Shown here one piece after another: positions 38,365 to 50,099 of a stretch of 64,000 nt of DNA. Each line of letters starts with the position of its first letter. Positions within the stretch are counted from its first letter, which is position 1. This DNA is from Burkholderia catarinensis (GTDB lineage Bacteria > Pseudomonadota > Gammaproteobacteria > Burkholderiales > Burkholderiaceae), in the NCBI RefSeq assembly GCF_001883705.2, contig NZ_MDEQ02000001.1, forward strand, positions 434,001-498,000. The letters run 5' to 3'. Below the pieces are notes generated by a model that was not told the DNA's origin, made no database searches, and saw only the letters and a program-made list of their open reading frames with translations. The translations under genes and the position numbers were made by a program.

Positions 38365-39183
38365 ATGGGAATTTTCTCGTTCGGCAAAAAAGACGACGAC
38401 GCGCCCACGCGGCGCGGCGGTCGCACCGGGACCTCCCGGAACGTGCGCACGGAGCGCACTGAACGCGTCGAGCGACGCTCGCGCCGCACCGAGCGTCCGG
38501 AATCGGACGCACTGCTCCTCGATCCGACCCTTCCAGAAAAGCAACGTGCGCGCCGTCGCCTCGTCGGCGCGATCGCGCTCGTGGTGGCCGCCGTGATCGT
38601 GTTGCCGATGGTGCTCGATTCGCACCCGAAGCCGGTGACGGACGACATCGCGATCGACATTCCGAACCGGCCCGCGCACCAGGCGGTCGCGCCGCGTGAC
38701 GACGATGCGGCCGACGTGCAGGCGGGTGTCGCGCACGACGAACCGCCGGCTTCCGATGTGGCCGTGGCGGCTGCACCGGCGCCTGCACCCGCGCCCAAGC
38801 CGGCTGCGAAACCCGACACGACGACCACGGCGAGCGTGACGCCGCCGAAGCCGGCCGCCCCCGCGGCGAAACCGGCCGCGCCGAAGCCGGCGCCCGCGAC
38901 CGTCGCGAATGCCGACGCCGCGAGCCCGGACAGCAGCGACGCATCGTCGCCGGCGTCGCCGGCCGGTGCGCGCTTCGCGGTGCAGCTCGGTTCGTTCAAG
39001 GATGACGCGACGGCCCGTTCGTGGGCGACCAAGTTGAAATCGGCGGGCGTGCCCGCATATGTCGAGCATCGCAAGCAGTCGGACGGCAGCACGGCTACAC
39101 TGTTGCGTGCAGGCCCGTTCGCCGATCGGTCGGCGGCCTCTGCCGCGATCGCGAAGGTGCGCGAAGCCGGTCTGACGCAGTAA
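38365..39183 (+). CDS. SPOR-domain membrane protein (DedD-like)
   Basis: 272 residues. A basic Arg/Glu-rich cytoplasmic N-terminus is followed by one membrane helix (about 68-88, 'LVGAIALVVAAVIVLPMVL'). Then come a Pro/Ala/Lys-rich periplasmic linker and a C-terminal SPOR domain ('FAVQLGSFKDDATARSWATKL' to the end), which binds denuded septal peptidoglycan. The folC-dedD-cvpA-purF order matches E. coli, supporting a DedD-like role in cell division. Confidence 0.9.
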   Translation: MGIFSFGKKDDDAPTRRGGRTGTSRNVRTERTERVERRSRRTERPESDALLLDPTLPEKQRARRRLVGAIALVVAAVIVLPMVLDSHPKPVTDDIAIDIPNRPAHQAVAPRDDDAADVQAGVAHDEPPASDVAVAAAPAPAPAPKPAAKPDTTTTASVTPPKPAAPAAKPAAPKPAPATVANADAASPDSSDASSPASPAGARFAVQLGSFKDDATARSWATKLKSAGVPAYVEHRKQSDGSTATLLRAGPFADRSAASAAIAKVREAGLTQ

Positions 39184-39189
39184 CGCACG

Positions 39190-39684
39190 ATGCTGACGGC
39201 TTTCGACTACGCTGTATTGGCGGTGATCGTGTTGTCGGCGCTGCGCGGTGCGTGGCGCGGCTTCGTGTCGGAGATTTTCGGGCTGATCGGCTGGATCGCG
39301 GCGATCGTGATCGCGGGCCGCTACGTCGGACTGGTCGTACCGTATATTCCGGCGAACTGGCCGGGCGGCGCGCTGACGCAGTGGGTGATCGCCTTCGCGT
39401 TGCTCGTGATCGGCGTCGTGCTGGTCGCCGGCGTGGCGAACGCGCTGCTGTCGCGGATCGCGCAGGCGAGCGGCCTGGGCGGCGTCGACCGCTCGCTGGG
39501 CATGATGTTCGGGCTCGTCCGCGGCTGTGTGCTGGTGGTGCTGCTGGTCGCGGCGGCCGGGCTGACCGAGCTGCCCAAACAGGAATTCTGGCGCAATGCG
39601 CTATTGCGTCCTTTCGCCGAACAGGGCGTGCATGAGCTGAAGCAGCTCCTGCCCGACGGCATGGCCCAGTACGTACGCGTGTGA
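39190..39684 (+). CDS. cvpA: CvpA family membrane protein
   Basis: 164 residues with four hydrophobic helices; begins 'LTAFDYAVLAVIVLSALRGAWRGFVSEIFGLIGWIAA', the CvpA/colicin V production pattern. In E. coli it lies directly before purF, as here. Its role is unclear, linked to envelope stress and bile tolerance in enteric bacteria. Confidence 0.92.
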   Translation: MLTAFDYAVLAVIVLSALRGAWRGFVSEIFGLIGWIAAIVIAGRYVGLVVPYIPANWPGGALTQWVIAFALLVIGVVLVAGVANALLSRIAQASGLGGVDRSLGMMFGLVRGCVLVVLLVAAAGLTELPKQEFWRNALLRPFAEQGVHELKQLLPDGMAQYVRV

Positions 39685-39735
39685 CGACGCGGCCGGGCAG
39701 GACGTAACCGATTTTGTCATCTTGAAGGACATGCC

Positions 39736-41268
39736 ATGTGCGGCATCGTAGGTGTTATCTCCCAATCCCCGGTCAATCAGCTGATCTATGACAGCTTGCT
39801 GCTGCTGCAGCATCGCGGTCAGGACGCGGCGGGCATTGCGACGGTGGACGGCAGCAATTTCCACATGTACAAGGCGAACGGCATGGTGCGCGACGTGTTC
39901 CGCACGCGCAACATGCGCAGCCTGCCCGGCACCTACGGCATCGGCCAGGTGCGCTACCCGACGGCCGGTTCGGCGTCGAGCGAAGCCGAGGCGCAGCCGT
40001 TCTACGTGAACGCGCCGTTCGGGATCATCCTCGCGCACAACGGCAACCTGACGAACTGGCAGCAACTGAAGGACGAGATGTTCCGGATCGACCGCCGGCA
40101 CATCAACACCAATTCCGACAGCGAAGTGCTGCTCAACGTGTTCGCGCACGAGCTGCAACTGTCGACCACGGACCTCGAGCTCGATCCGGCCTCGGTGTTC
40201 AAGGCTGTCTCGGGCGTGCATCGCCGCCTGCAGGGCTCGTATGCGATCGTGTCGCTGATCGCCGGCTACGGCCTGCTCGCGTTCCGCGATCCGTTCGGCA
40301 TCCGCCCGCTGTGCATCGGCAAGCTCGAGACCGAACACGGCACCGAGTGGATGGTCGCGTCGGAGTCGGTGGCGGTCGAAGGCATCGGTTTCGAATTCGT
40401 GCGGGACGTGCGGCCCGGCGAAGCGATCTTCATCGACCCGGCCGGCAATTTCCACAGCCAGCAGTGCGCGGAGCAGCCGACGCTGAATCCGTGCATGTTC
40501 GAATACGTGTATCTCGCGCGTCCGGATTCGTGCCTCGATGGCGTGCCCGTCTACAACGTGCGCCTGCGCATGGGCGACTATCTCGCCGAGAAGATCAAGC
40601 GCGAGCTGCCGAACGTGCCGATCGACGTCGTGATGCCGATTCCCGATTCGTCGCGCCCGGCCGCGATGCAGGTCGCCGCGAAGCTCGGCGTCGAGTATCG
40701 CGAGGGCTTCTTCAAGAACCGCTATGTCGGCCGCACGTTCATCATGCCGGGGCAGGCCGTGCGCAAGAAGTCGGTGCGCCAGAAGCTCAACGCGATGAGC
40801 ATCGAGTTCAAGGACAAGAACGTGCTGATCGTCGACGATTCGATCGTGCGCGGCACGACCTCGCACGAAATCGTGCAGATGGCGCGCGATGCGGGCGCGA
40901 AATCGGTGATCTTCGCGTCGGCGGCGCCGCCCGTGAAATTCCCGAACGTATACGGCATCGACATGCCGACGCGCGGCGAACTCGTCGCGCACGGCCGCAC
41001 CGACGACGAAGTCGCGAAGATCATCGGCGCCGACCACCTGATCTACCAGGATGTCGACGACCTGCGCCGCGCGGTGCGCGACATCAACCCGAAGCTCGAA
41101 GGCTTCGAGGCGTCGTGCTTCGACGGCAACTACATCACCGGCAGCATCACGCCCGAGTATCTCGATGCGATCGAGCGCGCGCGCCTCACGCCGGCATCGC
41201 AGGCCGATCGCGACACGGCCGGCGACACCGAGCGCTCGCAGATGAACCTGCAACTGTCGGTCGAGTGA
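39736..41268 (+). CDS. purF: amidophosphoribosyltransferase
   Basis: 510 residues; first committed step of purine synthesis. Cys2 ('MCGIVGVI') becomes the N-terminal nucleophile of the glutaminase domain. The PRPP-binding loop is 'NVLIVDDSIVRGTTSHEIV', and 'GFFKNRYVGRTFI' is also conserved. The ATG is preceded by GAAGGAC. The next gene, metZ, is separated by a riboswitch and terminator. Confidence 0.98.
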   Translation: MCGIVGVISQSPVNQLIYDSLLLLQHRGQDAAGIATVDGSNFHMYKANGMVRDVFRTRNMRSLPGTYGIGQVRYPTAGSASSEAEAQPFYVNAPFGIILAHNGNLTNWQQLKDEMFRIDRRHINTNSDSEVLLNVFAHELQLSTTDLELDPASVFKAVSGVHRRLQGSYAIVSLIAGYGLLAFRDPFGIRPLCIGKLETEHGTEWMVASESVAVEGIGFEFVRDVRPGEAIFIDPAGNFHSQQCAEQPTLNPCMFEYVYLARPDSCLDGVPVYNVRLRMGDYLAEKIKRELPNVPIDVVMPIPDSSRPAAMQVAAKLGVEYREGFFKNRYVGRTFIMPGQAVRKKSVRQKLNAMSIEFKDKNVLIVDDSIVRGTTSHEIVQMARDAGAKSVIFASAAPPVKFPNVYGIDMPTRGELVAHGRTDDEVAKIIGADHLIYQDVDDLRRAVRDINPKLEGFEASCFDGNYITGSITPEYLDAIERARLTPASQADRDTAGDTERSQMNLQLSVE

Positions 41269-41310
41269 CACCGGCGTACGCTGTTGCCGAAGCGTGCTAG
41301 GATGTGGCCT

Positions 41311-41369
41311 TGCGTCGATTTGATATCAGCTTGCGGACGCGGGGCGACTTCCCAAAACAGCTAAAGCGA
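41311..41369 (+). promoter_or_regulatory. SAM-II-like (SAM_alpha) riboswitch upstream of metZ
   Basis: The order of elements fits the SAM-II pseudoknot: stem GCGTC (41312-41316) with GACGC (41336-41340). The loop between contains GATTTGA and GCTTGC, both SAM-II consensus strings. Downstream is ACAGCTAAAGCG, whose AGCT can pair with AGCT in the loop and whose GCTAAA is the consensus 3' element. A small extra hairpin (GGG...CCC, 41342-41353) lies between, which is not typical. An extended -10 (TGCTAGGAT, 41295-41303) would start transcription right at the motif. Downstream gene metZ makes methionine precursor, matching SAM sensing. Confidence 0.68.
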
Positions 41370-41416
41370 AGGCCGGCGACAGCCGGCCCGAGTCGATCGC
41401 TGTCGTACCGCACCGA

Positions 41417-41454
41417 AGCCCGCTGATGCCGACGCATAGCGGGCTTTTTGTTTT
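41417..41454 (+). terminator. intrinsic terminator between riboswitch and metZ
   Basis: AGCCCGCT (41417-41424) and AGCGGGCT (41438-41445) plus inner ATGC/GCAT, followed by TTTTTGTTTT. It probably serves as the expression platform for the SAM-II-like element; the GGCCGGC-GACA-GCCGGCC hairpin at 41371-41388 lies between them. Confidence 0.85.
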
Positions 41455-41525
41455 GGCCTGGTTTTGACCGGGTTCGCGCCTCATGAATGACCCTCGGCGC
41501 GGCCATCGAATACGGAAAACGGAAC

Positions 41526-42716
41526 ATGGACGACTCCCTCAACTTCGACACGCTTGCCGTGCGTGCGGGCACGCTGCGCAGCGACTTCAACGAGCACTCG
41601 GAAGCGCTGTTCCTCACGTCGAGCTTCTGCTTCTCGAGCGCGGCCGACGCGGCCGAGCGCTTCGCGAATTCGGAAGACTACTTCACCTATTCGCGCTTCA
41701 CGAACCCGACCGTCACCATGTTCCAGGAGCGTCTCGCGGCGCTCGAGGGCGGCGAGGCATGCATCGCGACCGCGTCGGGGATGGCCGCGATCATGTCGGT
41801 CGTGATGTCCGCGCTGCAGGCGGGCGACCACCTCGTCAGCTCGCGCAGCCTGTTCGGCTCGACGCTCGGGATGTTCTCGCAGATCTTCAGCAAGTTCGGG
41901 ATCACGACGACCTTCGTCGACCCGACCGACCTGAACGCATGGCAGGAAGCCGTGCGGCCCGAAACGAAGATGTTCTTCCTCGAGACGCCGTCGAACCCGC
42001 TGACCGAACTCGCCGACATCGAGGCGATCGGCAAGATCGCGAAGGCCGCGAACGCGCTGTTCGTCGTCGACAACTGTTTCTGCAGCCCGGTGCTGCAGCA
42101 GCCGCTGAAGCTCGGCGCGGATGTCGTGATGCACTCGGCGACGAAGTTCCTCGACGGGCAGGGCCGCGTGCTCGGCGGCGCGCTGGTCGGCTCGAAGGAA
42201 TTCATCATGGGCAAGGTGTTCCCGTTCGTGCGCAGCGCGGGCCCGACGTTGTCGGCATTCAACGCGTGGGTGCTGCTGAAAGGGATGGAGACGCTGTCGC
42301 TGCGCGTCGAGAAGCAATCGGCGAACGCGCTGGAGATCGCACGCTGGCTCGATTCGCATCCGGCCGTCGCGCGGGTGTTTCATCCGGGCCTTGAATCCCA
42401 CCCGCAGCACGAACTCGCGAAGCGTCAGCAGAAGGCGGGCGGCGCGATCGTGTCGTTCGAGCTGAAGGGCGACACGCCCGAACAGCAGCGCGCGAATGCG
42501 TGGCGGGTGATCGACAACACGAAGCTGATCTCGATCACCGGCAACCTCGGCGACACGCGCACGACCATCACGCATCCGGCGACCACGACGCACGGCCGCA
42601 TCACGCCGGAAGCGCGCGCGGCAGCGGGGATCAGCGAAGGGCTGATCCGGCTGTCGGTCGGGCTGGAGGACGCGGGCGACCTGCGCCGCGATCTCGCGCG
42701 CGGTCTCGAAGGCTGA
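41526..42716 (+). CDS. metZ: O-succinylhomoserine sulfhydrylase
   Basis: 396 residues; Cys/Met-metabolism PLP family, making homocysteine directly from O-succinylhomoserine and sulfide. It contains 'YFTYSRFTNPTV', 'EGGEACIATASGMAAI', 'FLETPSNPLTE' and the PLP Lys in 'VVMHSATKFLDGQGRVLGGALVG'. MDDSLNFDTLAVRAG at ATG 41526 is the family start, rather than the upstream in-frame ATG. Expression is likely shut off by SAM through the element upstream. Confidence 0.95.
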   Translation: MDDSLNFDTLAVRAGTLRSDFNEHSEALFLTSSFCFSSAADAAERFANSEDYFTYSRFTNPTVTMFQERLAALEGGEACIATASGMAAIMSVVMSALQAGDHLVSSRSLFGSTLGMFSQIFSKFGITTTFVDPTDLNAWQEAVRPETKMFFLETPSNPLTELADIEAIGKIAKAANALFVVDNCFCSPVLQQPLKLGADVVMHSATKFLDGQGRVLGGALVGSKEFIMGKVFPFVRSAGPTLSAFNAWVLLKGMETLSLRVEKQSANALEIARWLDSHPAVARVFHPGLESHPQHELAKRQQKAGGAIVSFELKGDTPEQQRANAWRVIDNTKLISITGNLGDTRTTITHPATTTHGRITPEARAAAGISEGLIRLSVGLEDAGDLRRDLARGLEG

Positions 42717-42744
42717 GCGCAGCGACCGGTTTCAGGGTCGACAT

Positions 42745-42782
42745 GACAACGGGCCGCTCGAGAGAGCGGCCCGTTGTCGTTT
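42745..42782 (+). terminator. long hairpin between convergent metZ and bceM
   Basis: A perfect 15-bp stem (42745-42759 with 42764-42778) around a GAGA loop, followed by a short GTTTC. The T-run is poor, but the position 28 bases after the metZ stop supports termination. Confidence 0.75.
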
Positions 42783-42814
42783 CGGCGTACGCAATCGCAC
42801 GTGCGTTTTCCGGT

Positions 42815-45910
<3,096 letters not shown>

Positions 45911-46378
45911 CGCGCCGCTCCTTCGCGACGCGCGGCGGGGGCCGCGGCGTGTCGCACATCCGATGCGTGAACGTAATGCATGCCTTTAAATGAAATATCG
46001 AGTCGAAAACGATTCTAGGGAAAAGAAATCGGCAAAAAAACGCGCGCCATTTATCTGGCGACAAACATTCAAATGCCGATTATTTCCGTCGGGAGATGAA
46101 AGGTTGCTGCCCGGACAGCCTCGACAGGCGGTGCGGAGCGGCATTTTCTACGTGATGGCGGATGAGAGGCGGTCGTTATTGCCGTTTTCGGATGCCATTT
46201 CCCGCCTGTTCCGGTTCGATATTTCACGCAGAAACATCCCCAAATATTTCCAAATTTCTTGTGATTATTTTTGCTTGTAACCTGCATCGCGACGTTTGAA
46301 ACCCATTTGGCGACCGGGTGCGCCGGCAGCAGTCCGCGGCGGCGCCGGTCGCTTCCGCATCAAGTCTGGAGAAGCGCA
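45911..46378. promoter_or_regulatory. AT-rich divergent promoter region between bceO and bceP
   Basis: 468 bases without a gene, clearly AT-richer than its surroundings. Near each end lies an inverted pair of the same 10-mer: TGAAATATCG at 45991-46000 and CGATATTTCA at 46217-46226. The right copy on the reverse strand reads on as GAAATATCGAACCGGA, matching a site before bceT. Probable regulatory region for both directions; no unambiguous -35/-10 pair was found. Confidence 0.55.
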
Positions 46379-48595
46379 TTGCGACGTCTGGTTCTGGTTG
46401 GCATGACGGTATGGGCGGCGCTGCTGGCAAGCGCCGCACCGGCAGAAACGGTGTTGCCCGCGACGACGTCGTGGATCGGCAACACGTTCGGCTATGGCGA
46501 CGGCAGCTGGACGCAGATCGACATCCGTGCGATCGCGGTGACGCCTGAAGGCAAGGTGTATACGAATGCGCCGTGGGACGAAAGCGGGGCCGAGGCGAGC
46601 GTCTACCAGGACGGGAAGATGCTCGGCTTCGCCGGCGGCACGCACGGCTGGGGCAACCTCGGCGGCAGCGCGATCGCCGTGAACGGCAAGTATGCGTACG
46701 TCGCGATCGGCGTCGGCAACGAGCGCGGCCACCTTCAGTCGCCCGGCATCTGGCCGGACAAGGGCAAGCAGTGGTTCGGCATCTCGCGGCGCACGATCGG
46801 CGACATGAAGCAGCCCGCGCCGTTTCGCGCGGCGCCGCAGGCGGCGCCGGGCGGCCGCGCCGATGCCGGCCGCGCGCGGATGGCCGCGAGCTTCATGATG
46901 CTCAACGAGGTGCCGGCTCCGGCGCGCTCGGAAGTGGGCGAACAGAAGGCGGAAGTCGGCGGCCTCGCGGCCGACGACAAGATGCTGTTCGCGACGAATC
47001 CGTCGCGCGACGCGGTGAACGTCTACGACGCCGAGACGATGCAGCAGAAGGGCACGTGGAGCGCGCACGAGCCGGGCCGCATCGCGCTCGCGGGTGACGG
47101 CACGCTGTGGCTGCTCACGGACACGCTCAACGGCCCCGCGCACCTCGTGCACGTGCGCGCGGACGGCCGCAAGCTCGACGACGCGCCCGCGCTGCCCGAA
47201 GGCACCGACGCGGTGGACGTGGCGGTCGACCCGAAAGGGCGCGTGCTCGTCGCGGACAACGGGCCGCGCCAGCAGATCCTGATCTTCTCGAAAGGCGGCA
47301 AGGGCTATGCGCAGTCCGGTACGCTCGGCGAGCGCGGCGGCATCTTCGCGGGCCCCGTGCCGGGGCGGCCGGGGCCGCAACGCTTCAACGGGCTGACGGG
47401 CGTCGGCGTCGATCGCGCGGGCAACGTCTATGTGTCGATGAACGGCATCGGGCCGCGTCACGACACGATCGGCGCGGGGCTCGGCGCGGTGCTCGAAAGC
47501 TACACGCCGGACGGCAAGCAGCGCTGGCAGGTGCAGGGGCTGCTGTTCGTCGACGGCGCATGGCTCGACCCCGCGCGGCCGAACAGCGTGTATACGGGCA
47601 ACAAGCGCTTCGAGCTCGACCTGTCGAAGCCGCCGGGCCAGGACTGGAAATACGTCGGCTTCCTGTCGAACCGCTTCAAGTATCCGGACGATCCCGTGTT
47701 CCACACGGATCAGTATCCCGGCATGCCGTTCGCGCGGCGCGTCGACGGCCGCACGTTCCTGTACCTGACCGACATGTACGCCGATCACCTGAAGATCTAC
47801 CGCTTCGACGCGAAGCGCGACGGCGAGGTCGCGATTCCGTCGGGCCTGATCGCGGGCCGCGCGCGGCCGGTCGACAAGGTGCCGAACAAGCCGCCGGGCG
47901 GCGACTGGCTGTGGCGCGACGCGAACGGCAACGGCCGGCTGGATGCCGACGAATTCGAGATCAATACGACCGGCAAGGCGAAGGCGGGCGGCTGGGGCTG
48001 GTGGGTCGACACGAAGGGCGACATCTGGCGCACGAGCGACGTGCGCGGCATTCACCGCTTCCGGTACGGCGGCGTCGACAAGGCCGGCAACCCGATCTAC
48101 TCGTACGACAAGGTAACGACCTACCCGATGCCGCAGCCGTTCACGCAGCTGCGCCGCTCGATCTACGACGCGCAGACGGACACGCTGTACGTGACCGGCT
48201 ACACGGCCGACGCGCCGCCGCAGCCGGGCATCAACAAGGAAGTCGGCCGCGTGCTGGTGCGCTTCGACAAGTGGTCGAGCGGCTCGCCGGTCGTGCGCTA
48301 CCAGGTGGCGCTGCCGTGGCAGCTCGACGCGAAGCCGATCTTCGACCTGATCGGGATCACGGTCGAGGGCCGCTACATCTTTACCGTGGAGCCGGTCGGC
48401 AAGATCCACGTGTACGACAAGGACACCGGCAAGGAAGTGGGCGTGATGAGCCCGGGCACCGAGGTTGGCAAGGCATCCGGCTGGGTCGACGTGCCGTTCG
48501 GCATCAGCGCGTTCCGGCGCGACGACGGCGAATACCTCGTGTTCGTCGAGGAAGACGCGCGCGGCAAGGTGCTGATGTATCGCTGGAAACCGTGA
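46379..48595 (+). CDS. bceP: secreted repeat-rich protein of the exopolysaccharide cluster (BceP)
   Basis: 738 residues from a TTG start preceded by TCTGGAGAAG; this start yields a complete signal peptide (MRRLVLVGMTVWAALLASAAPA-E). ATG 46403 would lose the basic n-region. The mature part has recurring short 'G.VY.', 'DG.VYV', 'NVYV..N' strands, suggestive of NHL/beta-propeller repeats, and an EF-hand-like loop DANGNGRLDADE at about residues 514-525. It would be periplasmic or exported. Role in cepacian assembly or modification is inferred only from location. The antisense 802-codon frame is shadow. Confidence 0.85.
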   Translation: MRRLVLVGMTVWAALLASAAPAETVLPATTSWIGNTFGYGDGSWTQIDIRAIAVTPEGKVYTNAPWDESGAEASVYQDGKMLGFAGGTHGWGNLGGSAIAVNGKYAYVAIGVGNERGHLQSPGIWPDKGKQWFGISRRTIGDMKQPAPFRAAPQAAPGGRADAGRARMAASFMMLNEVPAPARSEVGEQKAEVGGLAADDKMLFATNPSRDAVNVYDAETMQQKGTWSAHEPGRIALAGDGTLWLLTDTLNGPAHLVHVRADGRKLDDAPALPEGTDAVDVAVDPKGRVLVADNGPRQQILIFSKGGKGYAQSGTLGERGGIFAGPVPGRPGPQRFNGLTGVGVDRAGNVYVSMNGIGPRHDTIGAGLGAVLESYTPDGKQRWQVQGLLFVDGAWLDPARPNSVYTGNKRFELDLSKPPGQDWKYVGFLSNRFKYPDDPVFHTDQYPGMPFARRVDGRTFLYLTDMYADHLKIYRFDAKRDGEVAIPSGLIAGRARPVDKVPNKPPGGDWLWRDANGNGRLDADEFEINTTGKAKAGGWGWWVDTKGDIWRTSDVRGIHRFRYGGVDKAGNPIYSYDKVTTYPMPQPFTQLRRSIYDAQTDTLYVTGYTADAPPQPGINKEVGRVLVRFDKWSSGSPVVRYQVALPWQLDAKPIFDLIGITVEGRYIFTVEPVGKIHVYDKDTGKEVGVMSPGTEVGKASGWVDVPFGISAFRRDDGEYLVFVEEDARGKVLMYRWKP

Positions 48596-48632
48596 CGGGC
48601 GGCGCGCCGTCGTCGTCACACAAGGTACAAGC

Positions 48633-50099
48633 ATGGACAAAGGCATACTCAAGAACGTTTCGATCAATTTCATCGGGCTGATCCTGCCGACCTTCGTGTC
48701 GCTGGTGACCGTGCCCGCCTATATCCACGCGCTCGGCGTCGAACGCTATGGCGTCGTCAGCCTCGTGTGGACGCTGATCGGCTATTTCGGGATCCTCGAT
48801 CTCGGGATGAGCATGGCCGCGCAGAACCACATCTCGAAGGCGCTCGCGAGCGGCAACGACGACGAAAGCGCGCGCGTGTTCTGGAGCGCGTTCTGGCTGA
48901 ATCTCGGCACCGGCATCGTGGGCGGGCTGCTGATCTATTTCGGCGCGTTCGTCTACACCGCGTATTTCACGAAGGTGTCGGCCGAGATGCAGCACGAGGT
49001 GTATCTCGCGCTGCCGTGGCTCGCGCTCGCGATTCCGCTGGCGAACGTGTCGTGGGTGTTCGCCGGCGCGATCAACGGCGCCGAACGGTTCGGCGTGTTC
49101 AACACGAACCAGACGATCGGCACGTTCCTGTTCCAGCTGTTGCCGCTCGGCGCTGCATGGTGGATCGCGCCGAACCTGCAGACGGTGCTCGCCGCGGCAG
49201 TCGTCGCGCGCCTGATCGCGGCGGTGATGCTCGGCCACGCGAGCATCAAGGTGCTCGGGATCCGGCGGATCGACCCGCCGCAGTGGGGCACCGCGAAAGG
49301 GCTGTTCAACTTCGGCGGCTGGATGCTGATCGCGAGCACGACGAGCATGATCGCCGACACGCTCGACCGCGTGATGCTCGGCGCCGGCATGGGCGCGAAG
49401 TTCGTCACCTACTACACGGTGCCGCAGAACCTCGTCACGCGCCTGAACATGCTGCCGAACGCGCTCGTGCGCACGCTGTTCCCGCGCCTGTCGGCGGTCG
49501 GCCGCGACCACGCGGACACGCTCGCGCGCCAGTCGCTCGAATTCCTGAACGGCGTATTCACGCCGGTCGGCATCGTCGCGATCTTCGCGCTCGCGCCGTT
49601 CCTCACGCTGTGGGTCGGCGCCGACCTGGCCGCGCATTCGGCGCCGGTCGGCCGCGTGCTGGTGATCAGCGTGTGGCTCGTCGGCCAGGCGAGCGTCACG
49701 CGGATCCTGATCCAGTCGCAGGTCAACCCGGCCCGCGCGGCGTTCGCCGGGCTCGTCGAAATGCCGTTCTTCGTCGGTGGCCTGTGGTTCGGCATTCACC
49801 ACTTCGGGCTGATCGGCGCGGCGGTGGTCGTCGCGGTGCGCGCGTTCGTCGACTACGGCGTGCTGTTGTACCTGTCGGCAATCCGGATGCGCGCGATCGT
49901 GCTCGACATGCTGGCGCATCTCGCCTTCCTGCTTGCGAGCCTGTTTCTGGCGCAGGCGTGGCCGGGGCTCGGCGAGTCGATCGGCATGTGCGCGATCGTG
50001 CTGGTGCTGAACGTCGCGTGGTCGCTCACGATGACGCCGGGGCTGCGTGCGCTCGTGCGCGACCTGTTTATCCGTCTCAATGCGAGGAAAACCGTATGA
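48633..50099 (+). CDS. bceQ: Wzx-type polysaccharide flippase / MATE-like translocase
   Basis: 488 residues with about 12-14 membrane helices; begins 'ILKNVSINFIGLILPTFVSLVTVPAYIHALGVERYGVVSLVWTLIGYFGILDLG', the typical start of oligosaccharide flippases. It would move lipid-linked cepacian repeat units across the inner membrane. Its stop overlaps the bceR start (ATGA), showing translational coupling. Confidence 0.93.
   Translation: MDKGILKNVSINFIGLILPTFVSLVTVPAYIHALGVERYGVVSLVWTLIGYFGILDLGMSMAAQNHISKALASGNDDESARVFWSAFWLNLGTGIVGGLLIYFGAFVYTAYFTKVSAEMQHEVYLALPWLALAIPLANVSWVFAGAINGAERFGVFNTNQTIGTFLFQLLPLGAAWWIAPNLQTVLAAAVVARLIAAVMLGHASIKVLGIRRIDPPQWGTAKGLFNFGGWMLIASTTSMIADTLDRVMLGAGMGAKFVTYYTVPQNLVTRLNMLPNALVRTLFPRLSAVGRDHADTLARQSLEFLNGVFTPVGIVAIFALAPFLTLWVGADLAAHSAPVGRVLVISVWLVGQASVTRILIQSQVNPARAAFAGLVEMPFFVGGLWFGIHHFGLIGAAVVVAVRAFVDYGVLLYLSAIRMRAIVLDMLAHLAFLLASLFLAQAWPGLGESIGMCAIVLVLNVAWSLTMTPGLRALVRDLFIRLNARKTV

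Noticed and set aside
46265..48673. 802-codon reverse-strand frame opposite bceP
   Set aside because: Composition is that of an antisense shadow; the forward frame has a signal peptide, ribosome site and repeated strands.
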